Source: Shimia sp040225985 (lineage in GTDB: Bacteria > Pseudomonadota > Alphaproteobacteria > Rhodobacterales > Rhodobacteraceae). From it: a DNA stretch of 64,000 bases. A model generated the notes under the pieces. It did no database searches. It saw only the letters and a program-made list of their open reading frames with translations, and was not told the DNA's origin. The DNA is taken from contig NZ_JBBPEU010000003.1 in the NCBI RefSeq assembly GCF_040225985.1, positions 124,001 to 188,000 of the forward strand, written 5' to 3'. Position 1 is the stretch's first letter. Every line of letters begins with the position of its first letter. Shown here piece by piece: positions 16,186-25,726 of the stretch. A program made the position numbers and the translations under genes.

Positions 16186-16800
16186 ATGACCGCTGCGGCG
16201 TTCCTGTCGATCCTCGCGATTCACCTGTTGGCAGCGATGAGCCCCGGCCCCTCTTTCGTGGTGGCGGTGCGGGTGGCCGCCGCGCACGGGTTTCGCCCGG
16301 CGGCGGGGCTTGCCATCGGCTTTGGCGCAGGCGCGGCCTTGTGGGCTCTGGCCGCGATTGCCGGTCTGGCGCTGGTCTTCCAAATCCTGCCCTCGCTGTT
16401 TTTTGTGCTGAAACTGGTCGGCGCGGGGTTCCTGATCTGGCTCGCGGTGCAGATGTGGCGCACGGCCGACCTGCCCCTCTCCGGCCCCGAGACCGACCTG
16501 ACCCCGATGCGGTTCGGCGCGGCGTTGCGACTGGGGTTTCTGACTGCAGCCGCCAATGCCAAGACGGCGGTGTTTTTCGGCGCGATCTTTGCGGGGTTGA
16601 TCCCGCCGGGTACGCCGCTCGCGTGGCTGGCTGCAATCCTTGTCGCGGTCTTTATCAATGAAACCCTGTGGTATGTGATCGTCGCGCGCGCCTTTTCCTT
16701 GCCGCGCGCGCGTGCTGGGTATATCCGTCTCAAATCGGCGGTCGACCGCGCCTTTGGCGGCCTGATTGCCCTGTTCGGATTGAAAATCGCCCTGAGCTAG
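16186..16800 (+). CDS. LysE family translocator
   Basis: A 204-aa inner-membrane exporter of the LysE/RhtB family, with about six hydrophobic segments. The family N-terminal motif HLLAAMSPGPSFVVAVRVA is present, followed by GFGAGAALWALAAIAG and the NAKTAVFFGAIFAGLIPPGT segment near the middle. Members export amino acids or related solutes; the substrate here is unknown. It is tightly spaced after fabI and 20 bases before gpt, so the three may be co-transcribed. Confidence 0.85.
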   Translation: MTAAAFLSILAIHLLAAMSPGPSFVVAVRVAAAHGFRPAAGLAIGFGAGAALWALAAIAGLALVFQILPSLFFVLKLVGAGFLIWLAVQMWRTADLPLSGPETDLTPMRFGAALRLGFLTAAANAKTAVFFGAIFAGLIPPGTPLAWLAAILVAVFINETLWYVIVARAFSLPRARAGYIRLKSAVDRAFGGLIALFGLKIALS

Positions 16801-16820
16801 ACACCCTGAAGGAGCCCCCC

Positions 16821-17339
16821 ATGACCGACCGTCTGCCCCATGAAAAAGGCTTTCATATCAGCTGGGACCAGATCCACCGTGACAGCCGCGCCCTGGCGTG
16901 GCGCCTCGACGGGCATGGCCCCGATGACGGCGCGTGGCGGGCGGTGGTTGCAATCACGCGGGGCGGCATGGCGCCAGCCATGATCGTGAGCCGCGAGCTG
17001 GACATTCGCACCGTCGACACGATCAGCGTGAAATCCTATCACTCGGGCGGTGGCAAGCAGGACCAGCAGCGCGACGCGCAGGTTCTGAAAAGCCCAGATG
17101 CAAACTTGATGGGCGATGGCGAGGGTATCCTGATCATCGACGATCTGGTCGACTCGGGCAAAACGCTGGAACTGGTGCGCGAGATGTACCCCAAGGCGCA
17201 TTTCGCCACCGTCTATGCCAAACCCAAGGGCGAACCGATGGTCGACACGTTCATCACCGGCGTGAGTCAGGACACGTGGATCTTCTTCCCGTGGGATATG
17301 GCGCTGCAATATGTAGAACCCTATCGCGGCACAGACTGA
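16821..17339 (+). CDS. gpt: Xanthine phosphoribosyltransferase
   Basis: Salvages xanthine and guanine using PRPP. The 172-aa protein has the 13-residue PRPP-binding motif ILIIDDLVDSGKT (about residues 99-111), an N-terminal ISWDQIHRDSRALAWRL segment typical of Gpt, and VVAITRGGMAPAMI. The ATG at 16821 follows AAGGAG at optimal spacing. The longer upstream frame overlaps the LysE gene and is rejected. A GC hairpin and the second copy of the dispersed repeat follow the stop codon. Confidence 0.93.
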   Translation: MTDRLPHEKGFHISWDQIHRDSRALAWRLDGHGPDDGAWRAVVAITRGGMAPAMIVSRELDIRTVDTISVKSYHSGGGKQDQQRDAQVLKSPDANLMGDGEGILIIDDLVDSGKTLELVREMYPKAHFATVYAKPKGEPMVDTFITGVSQDTWIFFPWDMALQYVEPYRGTD

Positions 17340-17345
17340 TCCTTT

Positions 17346-17400
17346 GCCCGCTGTCGCGGGCAATGCCTCCGGCGGGAGTATTTCGGGCAAGATGAAGACG
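17346..17400 (+). repeat. Dispersed intergenic repeat, copy 2 (diverged)
   Basis: The hairpin GCCCGC-TGTC-GCGGGC (17346-17361) is followed by CGGGAGTATTTCGGGCAAGA and TGAAG. The tail is nearly identical to that at 56743-56790, while the hairpin part differs. It lies 6 bases after the gpt stop codon and, like the other copies, may act as a 3'-end stabiliser or weak terminator. Confidence 0.6.
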
Positions 17401-17468
17401 GAGCGGCGGTCGCATAAGAGACGCCATTGCGGGTTGCGCCGGGGCGCGATTGAAGGGACGCTTTGGCG

Positions 17469-18414
17469 ATGCGCAGGCTTTGGGTTCATATTGGGCATGA
17501 CAAGACGGGATCGTCTTATCTTCAATCGGTCTTTGCCCGGAACCTTGACATGCTGGGCGCCGCCGGGATCGCCTATCCGGTACGTCCGGATCTGAGGGAA
17601 ACCGCAGCCAAGGGGCAGACCACATCGGGCACTGAAAATGGCCCCGACCTCGAGTCGCGCATGGCCGCCCTGCCGGGCGGTCTAGACGTGTTGCTGAGTT
17701 AAGAGGGTTTTTTCAACCTGTTGGCCGAGCAGCCCGACGCGGAACTGGGACGCTGGCAGGATTGGTGCCGGACGTTCGGGTTTGACGAGCTGCATGTTCT
17801 TCTGTTCACGCGCGATCCGGTGGCCCATGCGGTGTCGTCCTATTTGCAAACCGTGCGTTGGCATGGGCAGACAGATCCGCTGGACACATACGTTCTGGGC
17901 TATCACCCTCCGCTGATCGTGCTGCGGGTGCTGGAACGCCTGCAGGCGGCGCCGTGGGTCACCTCGGTGACCGTGCGCAATTATTCCAGGGTGCGGGAAC
18001 GTCTGACGGCCGAGGTTTTGGACTGGTTGCCTTTGCTGCGGGATATGGCGTTTGCCGAGGACACCGGCGAGGTGGTCAATCGTGGCCTGTCGGATACGGA
18101 ACTGGCTCTGGTCCTGCGGATGAACCGGCGCAGTCCTGACCGGGCCCGCGCCTTTGCCATGCGCGCGCTGTTGCTGTTTCCCGAAGCAGAGAGCGCCCGG
18201 GCGGCCCTCGCTCGGGGCGCAGGAACAGGTGGTTTCGCAAAATGGAGACGCCATGGCCATGGTCAACGCACAGGTCCCGCCCGAAGGCCAGTACAGCATC
18301 GACACCCGCCCCCCGCCAGAGCGCGCGGTCACGCGACTGGAAATCGCGACCACGCTGGCGCGGATGGCGCTGGGGTTGGCGCGGGTGCGGGTGGGTCGGA
18401 TTTTCGGGCGCTGA
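17469..18414 (+). pseudogene. Sulfotransferase-like gene with a nonsense codon and a frameshift
   Basis: The N-terminal part begins with WVHIGHDKTGSSYLQSVFA, the PAPS-binding P-loop region of sulfotransferase-type proteins. At 17700-17702 a TAA interrupts the frame, after which the same frame continues as EGFFNLLAEQPD and then LLFTRDPVAHAVSSYL, the second conserved region. Homologues usually read L-x-S-S-E at this point, so TAA probably replaced a serine codon (TCA). Near 18205-18225 the coding signal moves to the +1 frame (AQEQVVSQNGDAMAMVN to VRVGRIFGR) and ends at 18414. Two independent lesions argue for decay, although sequencing error cannot be excluded. Confidence 0.75.
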
Positions 18415-18488
18415 CAGGATCGGGCCGCTTGCCCTTGGGCAGGCACGGCCCTAGGGTCTGCCTGTTGATGACTGACCCGGAGAGCGCC

Positions 18489-19664
18489 ATGCCCCTGCCC
18501 CGCACCGCCACCACCTTTGCCCCGCCCGTGATGGAGGCGCGCCGCTGGCTGGAGGGGATGACGTTCACAGAGGACAGACCCCTGATCAACGTCAGCCAGG
18601 CCGCGCCGGTCGATCCGCCGCCCGAGGGGCTGCGCCGCCACATCGCCGAAACCGCGCTGACCGTGGCAGAGGCGCATCTTTACGGGCCGGTTCTGGGCCT
18701 GCCAGAGTTGCGCGACGAGGTCGCAACGCAGTTCTCGGCGGCCTATGGGGGCGAGATCGCCGCGGCGCAGGTGGCAATCACCTCGGGCTGTAATCAGGCC
18801 TTTTGTGCCGCGATCATGTCGCTGTGTGGTGAAGGGGATGAGGTTATCCTGCCAACCCCTTGGTATTTCAACCATAAAATGTGGCTGGATATGCTGGGTG
18901 TAACTACCGTGCCGCTGGCCACGGGTCGTGACCTGTTGCCTGATCCCGAACGGGCAGCGGCGCTGATCACCGACCGGACCCGCGCGATTGTATTGGTCAC
19001 ACCGAACAACCCCGGCGGCGTGGAATACCCCGCTGAACTGGTGCGCGCCTTCTTTGATATGGCCCGCGCGCGCGGCATTGCGCTGATCGTTGACGAGACC
19101 TATCGCGACTTTGACTCGCGCAGCGGCGCGCCGCATGACCTGTTCACGGATCCCGACTGGCACGACACGCTGATCCAGCTTTATTCCTTTTCCAAGGCGT
19201 ACCGCCTGACCGGACACCGTGTCGGCGCGATGATCACCAGCGCCGCGCGGCTGGCCGAGGCCGAAAAGTTTCTGGATACAGTCACGATCTGTCCCAACCA
19301 GTTGGGCCAGCACGCAGCGCTTTGGGGGATGCGAAACCTGTCGCAATGGCTGGCGGGGGAACGGGCCGAGATCCTTGACCGGCGTGCCGCGATTTCCGAC
19401 CATTTCCCGATGCTGGAGGCAACAGGCTGGAAGCTGATGGGAGTCGGCGCCTATTTCGCCTATGTGGAACATCCGTTTGACGCGCCCTCGGACGAGGTCG
19501 CCCAAAAACTGGTGCAAGAGGCCCATGTCCTCACCCTGCCCGGGACCATGTTCATGCCCGCGAGCGACGCCAGCGGCCAGCGGCAGATGCGCATCGCCTT
19601 TGCCAATGTCGACCGCGCTGGCATCCAGACCCTGTTCGAGCGGTTGAAAGCCGTACAAATCTAG
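18489..19664 (+). CDS. PLP-dependent aminotransferase, class I/II
   Basis: A 391-aa fold-type I aminotransferase with TPNNPGGVEYP, IVDETYRDF and the PLP lysine in SFSKAYRLTGHRVGAM. The N-terminus (INVSQAAPVDPPPEGL) resembles enzymes annotated as aspartate- or valine-type aminotransferases; the substrate is open. ATG 18489 is chosen because GGAGAG lies just upstream. An in-frame ATG at 18468 is possible. The frame is open further upstream only because it runs into the broken sulfotransferase gene, so the apparent 647-aa fusion is not real. Confidence 0.85.
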   Translation: MPLPRTATTFAPPVMEARRWLEGMTFTEDRPLINVSQAAPVDPPPEGLRRHIAETALTVAEAHLYGPVLGLPELRDEVATQFSAAYGGEIAAAQVAITSGCNQAFCAAIMSLCGEGDEVILPTPWYFNHKMWLDMLGVTTVPLATGRDLLPDPERAAALITDRTRAIVLVTPNNPGGVEYPAELVRAFFDMARARGIALIVDETYRDFDSRSGAPHDLFTDPDWHDTLIQLYSFSKAYRLTGHRVGAMITSAARLAEAEKFLDTVTICPNQLGQHAALWGMRNLSQWLAGERAEILDRRAAISDHFPMLEATGWKLMGVGAYFAYVEHPFDAPSDEVAQKLVQEAHVLTLPGTMFMPASDASGQRQMRIAFANVDRAGIQTLFERLKAVQI

Positions 19665-19769
19665 GTGTCTGCGCCCATGTGCCGCCCGTCGCCTCTTGCG
19701 ACCCCCTGCCATGCAGCGTAGACATCCCCGAAAGGTCTGATGAAGACCACCACTGACGGGGAAAAACAC

Positions 19770-21614
19770 ATGTCCAAGGGCAAAACGTCGAACATTCTGG
19801 TCTGGATCCTGATGGGTTTGCTGATTGTCGGCCTTGGCGGGTTCGGTGCGCTGAACCTGTCGGGCACGGTGACCACGTTGGGCATGGTTGGCGACGAAGA
19901 AATCACGCTGGATGAATATGCCCTCGAACTGCAACGGGAAATGCGCGCGATCGAGGCACAGACCGGCCAGTCCGTCAGCATCGCCGACATGCAGGCCGCC
20001 GGGATGGATCGCGCGGTTCTGGCCAATCTCGTGACCCAGCATGGCATGGATGCCGAGAACCGCCGCATGGGCCTGTCGCTGGGCGACGAGAACCTTGCCA
20101 AGGAACTGTTCCAGATCCCCGAATTCCAAAACCCCGATGGCACGTTCAACCGCGACGCCTATCGCTATGCGATGGAGCAGGCGCGCCTGACCGAGGCCGC
20201 GTTCGAAGAAAGCGTGCGGGATGAAACCGCGCGCCGCTGGTTGCAGGCGGCGATTTTCACCGGTGTTTCGATGCCGGAGACCTATGGCGACACCCTGCTG
20301 AACTTTGTCGGTGAAGAACGTGACGTGACGCTGGCCCGTCTGGAGGCCAACATGCTTGTGGTGCCGCTGCCGGTGGCCGATGACGTGACCCTGCGTGCCT
20401 TTTACGACGCCAATATCGACGCCTATATGCACCCTGCGACGCGCGATATCACCTATGCGTGGCTGACGCCGGACATGCTGATCGACACGGTGGAGATCGA
20501 CGAAACCGTCCTGCGCCAGATCTATGACGAGCGCAGCGGCGAATATAATCGCCCCGAGCGCCGTCTGGTCGAACGTCTGGGTTTTGCCAACGAGGCCGAC
20601 GCCCAGCAGGCGCTGGACCGCATGAACCGGGGCGAAGCCTCGTTCGAAACGTTGGTCGAGGAGCGGGGCCTGTCGCTGGGCGATGTGGACATGGGCGACG
20701 TGAGCCAGGCCGAGCTTGGCGGGGCCGCTGGAGAGGCCGTCTTTACTGCGCCCAGCGGGGCCATCGTAGGGCCGGTGGATTCCGATCTTGGTGCCGCGCT
20801 CTTCCGCATCAACGGCATCCTGCCTGCCCAGAATACCAGCTTTGAAGAGGCGCTGCCCTTCCTGCGCGAGGAACTGGCCGCCGAACGCGCCCGCCGCGTG
20901 ATCGAGACTCAGGTCGGTGATGTGGACGATCTTCTGGCGGCTGGTGCCACGGTCGAGGAACTGGCCACGGAAACCGATATGCAGGTCGGCACGCTGGGCT
21001 GGCACCCCGAGGCGCCTGACACCATCGCCGGATATGAAGAATTCCGCGCCGTGGCCGCAGCGGTCAAGGAAAGCGATTTCCCGCAGGTCGAATTTCTTGA
21101 GGATGGCGGCATCTTCGCGCTGCGCCTTGATGGGGAAACTGCCGCCACGCCGAAGCCCTTTGAAGAAGTGCGCGCCGACGTGCTGACCGACTGGACCAAC
21201 AGCGAAACCGTGCGCCGCCTGCAAGAAATGGCCGACACGCTGTTGCCGCAACTGGCCGGCGATGCCCCGTTCGAGGCATTTGGCCTGACCCCGCGCAACG
21301 AGGCCGGGATCATCCGGGACGGGTTCGTGCCGGATGTGCCCGAGGGGTTCGTCAGTGACATCTTCGCGCTGGAGCCCGGACAGGTCGTCGCCATTGCTGC
21401 CGAGGATCATCTGATCCTTGCCCGTCTTGACGCTATTCGGGCACCCGATCTGGCCAATCCGCGCACCGGACAGATGCGCCAGATCGTGCTGCAACAGGCG
21501 TCCGAGGCGCTGGCCATTGATCTCTATCAGGCCTATTCAGGCGCGCTGCAGGGCATTCACCCCGTCAGCGTGAACCAGCAGGCCCTGAACGCGGTACACG
21601 CACAATTCCAGTAA
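19770..21614 (+). CDS. ppiD: Peptidyl-prolyl isomerase PpiD/SurA-like membrane protein
   Basis: A 614-aa inner-membrane-anchored periplasmic foldase. One transmembrane helix (about residues 9-31, ILVWILMGLLIVGLGGFGAL) is followed by a SurA_N-like helical domain. A degenerate parvulin-type domain (about 255-360, with GEASFETLVEERG and LGDVDMGDVS) and a C-terminal helical region complete it. The layout matches PpiD, which assists folding of proteins leaving the Sec translocon. The ATG at 19770 begins MSKGKTSN directly before the helix; an earlier ATG at 19740 adds ten unlikely residues. trpE starts 37 bases after the stop codon. Confidence 0.86.
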   Translation: MSKGKTSNILVWILMGLLIVGLGGFGALNLSGTVTTLGMVGDEEITLDEYALELQREMRAIEAQTGQSVSIADMQAAGMDRAVLANLVTQHGMDAENRRMGLSLGDENLAKELFQIPEFQNPDGTFNRDAYRYAMEQARLTEAAFEESVRDETARRWLQAAIFTGVSMPETYGDTLLNFVGEERDVTLARLEANMLVVPLPVADDVTLRAFYDANIDAYMHPATRDITYAWLTPDMLIDTVEIDETVLRQIYDERSGEYNRPERRLVERLGFANEADAQQALDRMNRGEASFETLVEERGLSLGDVDMGDVSQAELGGAAGEAVFTAPSGAIVGPVDSDLGAALFRINGILPAQNTSFEEALPFLREELAAERARRVIETQVGDVDDLLAAGATVEELATETDMQVGTLGWHPEAPDTIAGYEEFRAVAAAVKESDFPQVEFLEDGGIFALRLDGETAATPKPFEEVRADVLTDWTNSETVRRLQEMADTLLPQLAGDAPFEAFGLTPRNEAGIIRDGFVPDVPEGFVSDIFALEPGQVVAIAAEDHLILARLDAIRAPDLANPRTGQMRQIVLQQASEALAIDLYQAYSGALQGIHPVSVNQQALNAVHAQFQ

Positions 21615-21651
21615 GACCCGGCCCCGCGCCACAGCCAAAAGGGAAGACCCC

Positions 21652-23163
21652 GTGGAACTGATCCCGTCCTATGACAGCTTTGCCGCCGCCTATGAGGCGG
21701 GTCGCAATCAGGTGGTCTATGCCCGTCTGGCGGCCGATCTAGACACGCCGGTTTCGCTGATGCTGAAACTGACCGGGGCGCAGAAAGATGCGTTCATGCT
21801 GGAATCCGTGACCGGCGGAGAGGTGCGCGGGCGTTATTCGATTATCGGCATGAAGCCTGACCTGATCTGGCAATGCCACGGCACCGAGTCGCGCATCAAC
21901 CGCAATGCGCGGTTTGACCCCGACGGGTTCGAGCCGCAGGAGATGGACCCTCTGACCGCGCTGCGCGCCCTGATCGAGGAAAGCCGCATCGCCCTGCCCG
22001 ACGACCTGCCGCAAGCGTCTGCCGGTCTGTTCGGCTATCTGGGCTATGACATGATCCGTCTGGTGGAACATCTGCCCGACGTGAATCCCGACCCACTGGG
22101 CCTGCCCGATGCCTGCATGATGCGCCCCTCGGTGGTGGCCGTGCTGGACGGCGTCAAGGGCGAGGTCACCGTGGTGTCGCCCGCCTGGGTCAGCGAAGGC
22201 CAGTCCGCCAAGGCCGCCTATGCGCAGGCCGCTGAACGGGTGATGGACGCCGTGCGTGATCTGGAACGCGCCATGCCGCAGGCCGCGCGTGATCTGGGCG
22301 ATGCAGACGAAATCGCGCCGCCCGTGTCGAACTTCACGAAAGAAGGCTATATGGCCGCCGTCGAGAAGGCCAAGGATTACATCCGTGCGGGGGATATCTT
22401 TCAGGTGGTGCCCGCGCAACGCTGGACGCAGGAATTCCGCCAGCCGCCTTTCGCGCTTTATCGGTCGTTGCGGCGCACCAACCCTTCGCCCTTCATGTTC
22501 TATTTCAACTTTGGCGGTTTCCAGGTGATCGGGGCCAGCCCTGAGATCCTTGTGCGCGTCTTCGGCGACGAGGTCACCATCCGCCCCATCGCGGGCACCC
22601 GCCCCCGTGGCGCCACGCCGGAAGAGGACAACGCGCTCGAGGCTGATCTGCTGGCCGACAAGAAGGAACTGGCGGAACATCTCATGCTGCTGGACCTCGG
22701 ACGCAACGATACGGGGCGCGTATCCAAGATCGGCACCGTGCGCCCGACCGAACAGTTCATCATCGAACGCTACAGCCACGTGATGCATATCGTCTCGAAC
22801 GTCGTGGGCGAACTGGCCGAGGACAAGGACGCGCTGGATGCGTTCTTCGCGGGTATGCCCGCCGGTACGGTCTCGGGCGCGCCCAAGGTGCGGGCGATGG
22901 AGATCATCGACGAGCTGGAGCCGGAAAAGCGCGGCATCTATGGCGGCGGCGTGGGCTATTTCAGCTCGGGCGGGGACATGGATATTTGTATCGCCCTGCG
23001 CACGGCCATCGTGAAAGACGAAAAGCTGTATATTCAGGCAGGCGGCGGCGTGGTCTATGACAGCGACCCCGAGGCCGAATATATGGAAACCGTGCACAAA
23101 TCGAACGCCATCCGGCGCGCGGCAGCGGATGCGGCGCGGTTTACCGGCAACGGCAACGGGTGA
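21652..23163 (+). CDS. trpE: Anthranilate synthase component I
   Basis: Converts chorismate to anthranilate, using ammonia from TrpG. The 503-aa protein has the N-terminal tryptophan-binding region (SVTGGEVRGRYSIIG) and the C-terminal chorismate-binding domain with PIAGTRPRG, LLDLGRNDTGRVSK and GTVSGAPKVRAMEIIDELE. The start is a GTG at 21652 with GGGAAG upstream. It is separated from trpG by two minus-strand genes, so component I and component II are transcribed apart. I see no Trp-rich leader peptide upstream. Confidence 0.95.
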   Translation: MELIPSYDSFAAAYEAGRNQVVYARLAADLDTPVSLMLKLTGAQKDAFMLESVTGGEVRGRYSIIGMKPDLIWQCHGTESRINRNARFDPDGFEPQEMDPLTALRALIEESRIALPDDLPQASAGLFGYLGYDMIRLVEHLPDVNPDPLGLPDACMMRPSVVAVLDGVKGEVTVVSPAWVSEGQSAKAAYAQAAERVMDAVRDLERAMPQAARDLGDADEIAPPVSNFTKEGYMAAVEKAKDYIRAGDIFQVVPAQRWTQEFRQPPFALYRSLRRTNPSPFMFYFNFGGFQVIGASPEILVRVFGDEVTIRPIAGTRPRGATPEEDNALEADLLADKKELAEHLMLLDLGRNDTGRVSKIGTVRPTEQFIIERYSHVMHIVSNVVGELAEDKDALDAFFAGMPAGTVSGAPKVRAMEIIDELEPEKRGIYGGGVGYFSSGGDMDICIALRTAIVKDEKLYIQAGGGVVYDSDPEAEYMETVHKSNAIRRAAADAARFTGNGNG

Positions 23164-23193
23164 TCCCCCGCCCCTGTGTCCTGATCTCCCGAC

Positions 23194-24012
23194 CTAGGCG
23201 TCGATCGGCGCCACCGCGCGCTGGTAGAGATGCCATGTGGTGTGGCCAAGGATCGGCAGGGTAAAAATCAGGCCCAGAAAGGCCGGCACCATCGACAACA
23301 GCATCGTGACCGAGATAATCGCCGCCCAGCCCAGCATCACCACGGGGTTTTCCGTTACCACCCGCACCGAGGTGAGCATGGCCGTCACGAAATCAATCTC
23401 GCGGTCCAGCAGGATCGGCATGGCCACCACCGTGACCGAAAACAGCACCGCCGAGAGGACCGCGCCCGCCAGCGTGCCAATCGCAAGGAAGGTCCAGCCT
23501 TCCGGCGTCGAGAACACGATCTGCATGAACCCGTCGAAATCCGAGAACGAGGCATCCTGAAGGATGATCGCCAGCCACAGCCGCACCTGATAGACCCAGA
23601 CCCAGAAGATGAACAGGGTCACGAACGCCATCCAGCCCATTTCGCGTTTGCGCTGGTTGGCCATGACGGTCAGGATTTCCGACCAGCCGAAACTCTCGCC
23701 CTTTTCCAGGCGGCGCGACATTTCATAAAGACCGGCGGCAGCAAAGGGCGCGACCAGCGGAAAGCCGACCACGGCGGGAATGACCATCCAGATCTTGCCG
23801 AGCGAGACAAGGCTCCAGACAAACAGAATCCCGAACAGAGCGTAGAACAGGCCGAAAAAGCCGCTCATGACCGGGCGCGCAAGAAAGTCGGCAAAGCCGG
23901 CTTTCAGAGAGTCGGAGATATCTTCGGACGTGACCTTGTTGACCACAGGCACGGGCGGCGCCTGTGGGGCCACGGTTTCCGGTGAGGTGGACTCGTCGGT
24001 CTTGGATGTCAT
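23194..24012 (-). CDS. DUF2189 family membrane protein
   Basis: A 272-aa inner-membrane protein with a short Pro/Thr-rich N-terminus and about six transmembrane segments. DUF2189 marks are the amphipathic DISDSLKAGFADFLARP before the first helix and YEMSRRLEKGESFGW in the loop after helix 2. Function is unknown. The ATG at 24012 is used because the upstream extension is unlike the family. It is convergent with trpE, ending 30 bases from its stop, and may be co-transcribed with the deacetylase-like gene upstream (157-base gap). Confidence 0.82.
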   Translation of the reverse strand: MTSKTDESTSPETVAPQAPPVPVVNKVTSEDISDSLKAGFADFLARPVMSGFFGLFYALFGILFVWSLVSLGKIWMVIPAVVGFPLVAPFAAAGLYEMSRRLEKGESFGWSEILTVMANQRKREMGWMAFVTLFIFWVWVYQVRLWLAIILQDASFSDFDGFMQIVFSTPEGWTFLAIGTLAGAVLSAVLFSVTVVAMPILLDREIDFVTAMLTSVRVVTENPVVMLGWAAIISVTMLLSMVPAFLGLIFTLPILGHTTWHLYQRAVAPIDA

Positions 24013-24169
24013 GGCTTGCTCCTCCCAAAGCAGGGCCCCGCCCGCGCCTGCCTTACAACAGACCGGACGACGCAACAGACACGCCTCCTGCAAACAGAGT
24101 GCAACAGGACGGGCCATCGGGCAAGGTTTTCAAACCCACCGCCCTGTCTGGATGGGATTTGAGCTGGCC

Positions 24170-25531
24170 TCAGAGTTCCTTGGAGCGCAACAGCGCCGAG
24201 ACCGGCGCCAACGACACCGTGCTGGCACGATCCTGCAAGCCCCAGAGCAACAGCGCCGAGATCGTTTCCTCGCGCAGACGCCCGACCATGACCACGCCGC
24301 CTTCCTGACCGGCCTTGAACGCGGCCTGATCAAGGAACCGCCGGATCACGGTGGCATTCTGGCCCTTGCCGTCAAAATCGCGGAACACCGTGGCGGCGGG
24401 CACGCCATCGCGGCTGGCCAGCTTTTGCGCCGTGTTCAGCCCCTTGGGGAACATCACCAGCCCGTGACCGGAATTCAGCAACACCGCGCGGGTCTGGTCC
24501 GAGACTTCTTTGCTGCCCTGCAACCCGTCTCCGGTGCCTTCCATGACACCGATGGCTTCGGGCATGGCCGAAAGATGCGCATCCAGCGCGACCTCGACAT
24601 CCGACGCCGCCGCTGCGGCGGGCAGATCGACCATCGCCAGAACCTCGAACCCGAGATTGCGATAGGTCGCGACCCGCTCTACCAGATCGGGGACCAGCGT
24701 GTTGACCGCAAAGCTGAGGGGATAGGGAAAGCTTGTCAGTATCTCGACGTCGATTTCGCTGCTGCCGTCATCCAACAGCACAACCGACATGATCGGCTTG
24801 CCGGGTTCGATCTCGAAAGGTTCGGCATTGAGGTCAAAGGGACGCGGGGTGCGGGTGGTCTCGACGGGGGTGGCGTCGCCCGTCACGGTGGGCAGGCGCG
24901 AGGATTCAAGCTGGGGGAACTTCTCGTCCAGATTGCCTGCGGGTTTCAGCATCGACTCGCCCTCGGACATCTCTGTCGCCATGTCTTCGGTTTCGCCGCT
25001 TTCGGCATCTGGCGACATGTCCTGTTCGGGGGCCGGGGCGGGTGTTTCAAAGGCGCCTTCAACCACGGGCACCGAGGGCGCAACGGGCTGGGCCGGGTTG
25101 GTTGTGATCGAGAGGTCGTCGTCCGTCGAGGGCGCGGCGGGGGCTTCGGTCATCGCACCGGGCAAGGCGGGATCAGAGGTGCTGTCGCCGCTCAGCCCCG
25201 AGGCAGCGCTGCCGGGCTCGGGGGCGGTCATGGTGCCGTCAGGTGCGGCCACATCCGGTTTCGGAGCCGAGGCGGTGTCGGTCAGAGGCGGCTGGTCGCC
25301 GTCGCCCGTGGATGTGACGGGCGGGGTTCCGGTTTCGGGCACGGTGGTGTCCACCTGCGAACCTCCGGCAACGGGCGTGCCATCGGCAGGCGGTGTCACG
25401 CCCGCGGGTTCGGTCGCATCGGTCTGGGGCGCTACCGTGGCTGGCAGCGGTGCCAGCAAAGACGCCAATCCCAGCACGAGGGCAATCGTCACCGCCCCCC
25501 AGAAAACCCCGGAAATCAAACCTCTGATCAT
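24170..25531 (-). CDS. Divergent polysaccharide deacetylase family protein
   Basis: A 453-aa envelope protein. An N-terminal membrane anchor or signal (residues 3-27) is followed by about 200 residues of low-complexity Pro/Thr/Ala/Asp sequence. A C-terminal divergent polysaccharide deacetylase domain (COG2861, YibQ-like) begins near SVVLLDDGSSEI. Domain landmarks are PYPLSFAVNTLVPD, AIGVMEGTGDGLQGS and GGVVMVGRLREETISALL. The canonical metal-binding His pair of NodB deacetylases is not obvious, as usual in this divergent group. It is divergent from trpG. A cell-wall role is inferred from the family only. Confidence 0.82.
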   Translation of the reverse strand: MIRGLISGVFWGAVTIALVLGLASLLAPLPATVAPQTDATEPAGVTPPADGTPVAGGSQVDTTVPETGTPPVTSTGDGDQPPLTDTASAPKPDVAAPDGTMTAPEPGSAASGLSGDSTSDPALPGAMTEAPAAPSTDDDLSITTNPAQPVAPSVPVVEGAFETPAPAPEQDMSPDAESGETEDMATEMSEGESMLKPAGNLDEKFPQLESSRLPTVTGDATPVETTRTPRPFDLNAEPFEIEPGKPIMSVVLLDDGSSEIDVEILTSFPYPLSFAVNTLVPDLVERVATYRNLGFEVLAMVDLPAAAAASDVEVALDAHLSAMPEAIGVMEGTGDGLQGSKEVSDQTRAVLLNSGHGLVMFPKGLNTAQKLASRDGVPAATVFRDFDGKGQNATVIRRFLDQAAFKAGQEGGVVMVGRLREETISALLLWGLQDRASTVSLAPVSALLRSKEL

Positions 25532-25726
25532 GCTCTCGCCCTCTTGCGCCGTCTTGCCTGTTCCAAGCGCCCGGTCTGGTCGCCCGATTCTGGTGCGTTT
25601 GGCGGGTTTGCGGCGGAGGAACCTGCCCGCACCCTCTTGACCCTACGCGCCAAGCCTGAACATGTATACCGCGACCGGGCCCGGGGTCTCTACCCTGTTT
25701 CTCATCTTTGGACAAAGAACTGCAAT

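Noticed and set aside
17721..19664. Apparent 647-aa sulfotransferase-aminotransferase fusion
   Set aside because: The two parts only happen to share a frame. The linker is Arg/Pro/Ala-rich nonsense, and the aminotransferase has its own ribosome binding site at 18489.
17682..21494. 1270-codon open frame on the minus strand
   Set aside because: It lies antisense to the broken sulfotransferase, the second aminotransferase and ppiD. Its translation is His/Gln/Gly/Arg-rich low complexity without motifs, the usual mirror of GC-rich codon bias.
21615..21651. Tryptophan attenuator before trpE
   Set aside because: Only 37 bases separate ppiD and trpE, with no Trp codons in a leader frame and no competing hairpins.
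23867..25726. Open frame extending trpG upstream by about 620 codons
   Set aside because: It is antisense to DUF2189 and the divergent-deacetylase gene, and the TrpG N-terminus is canonical at 25727.
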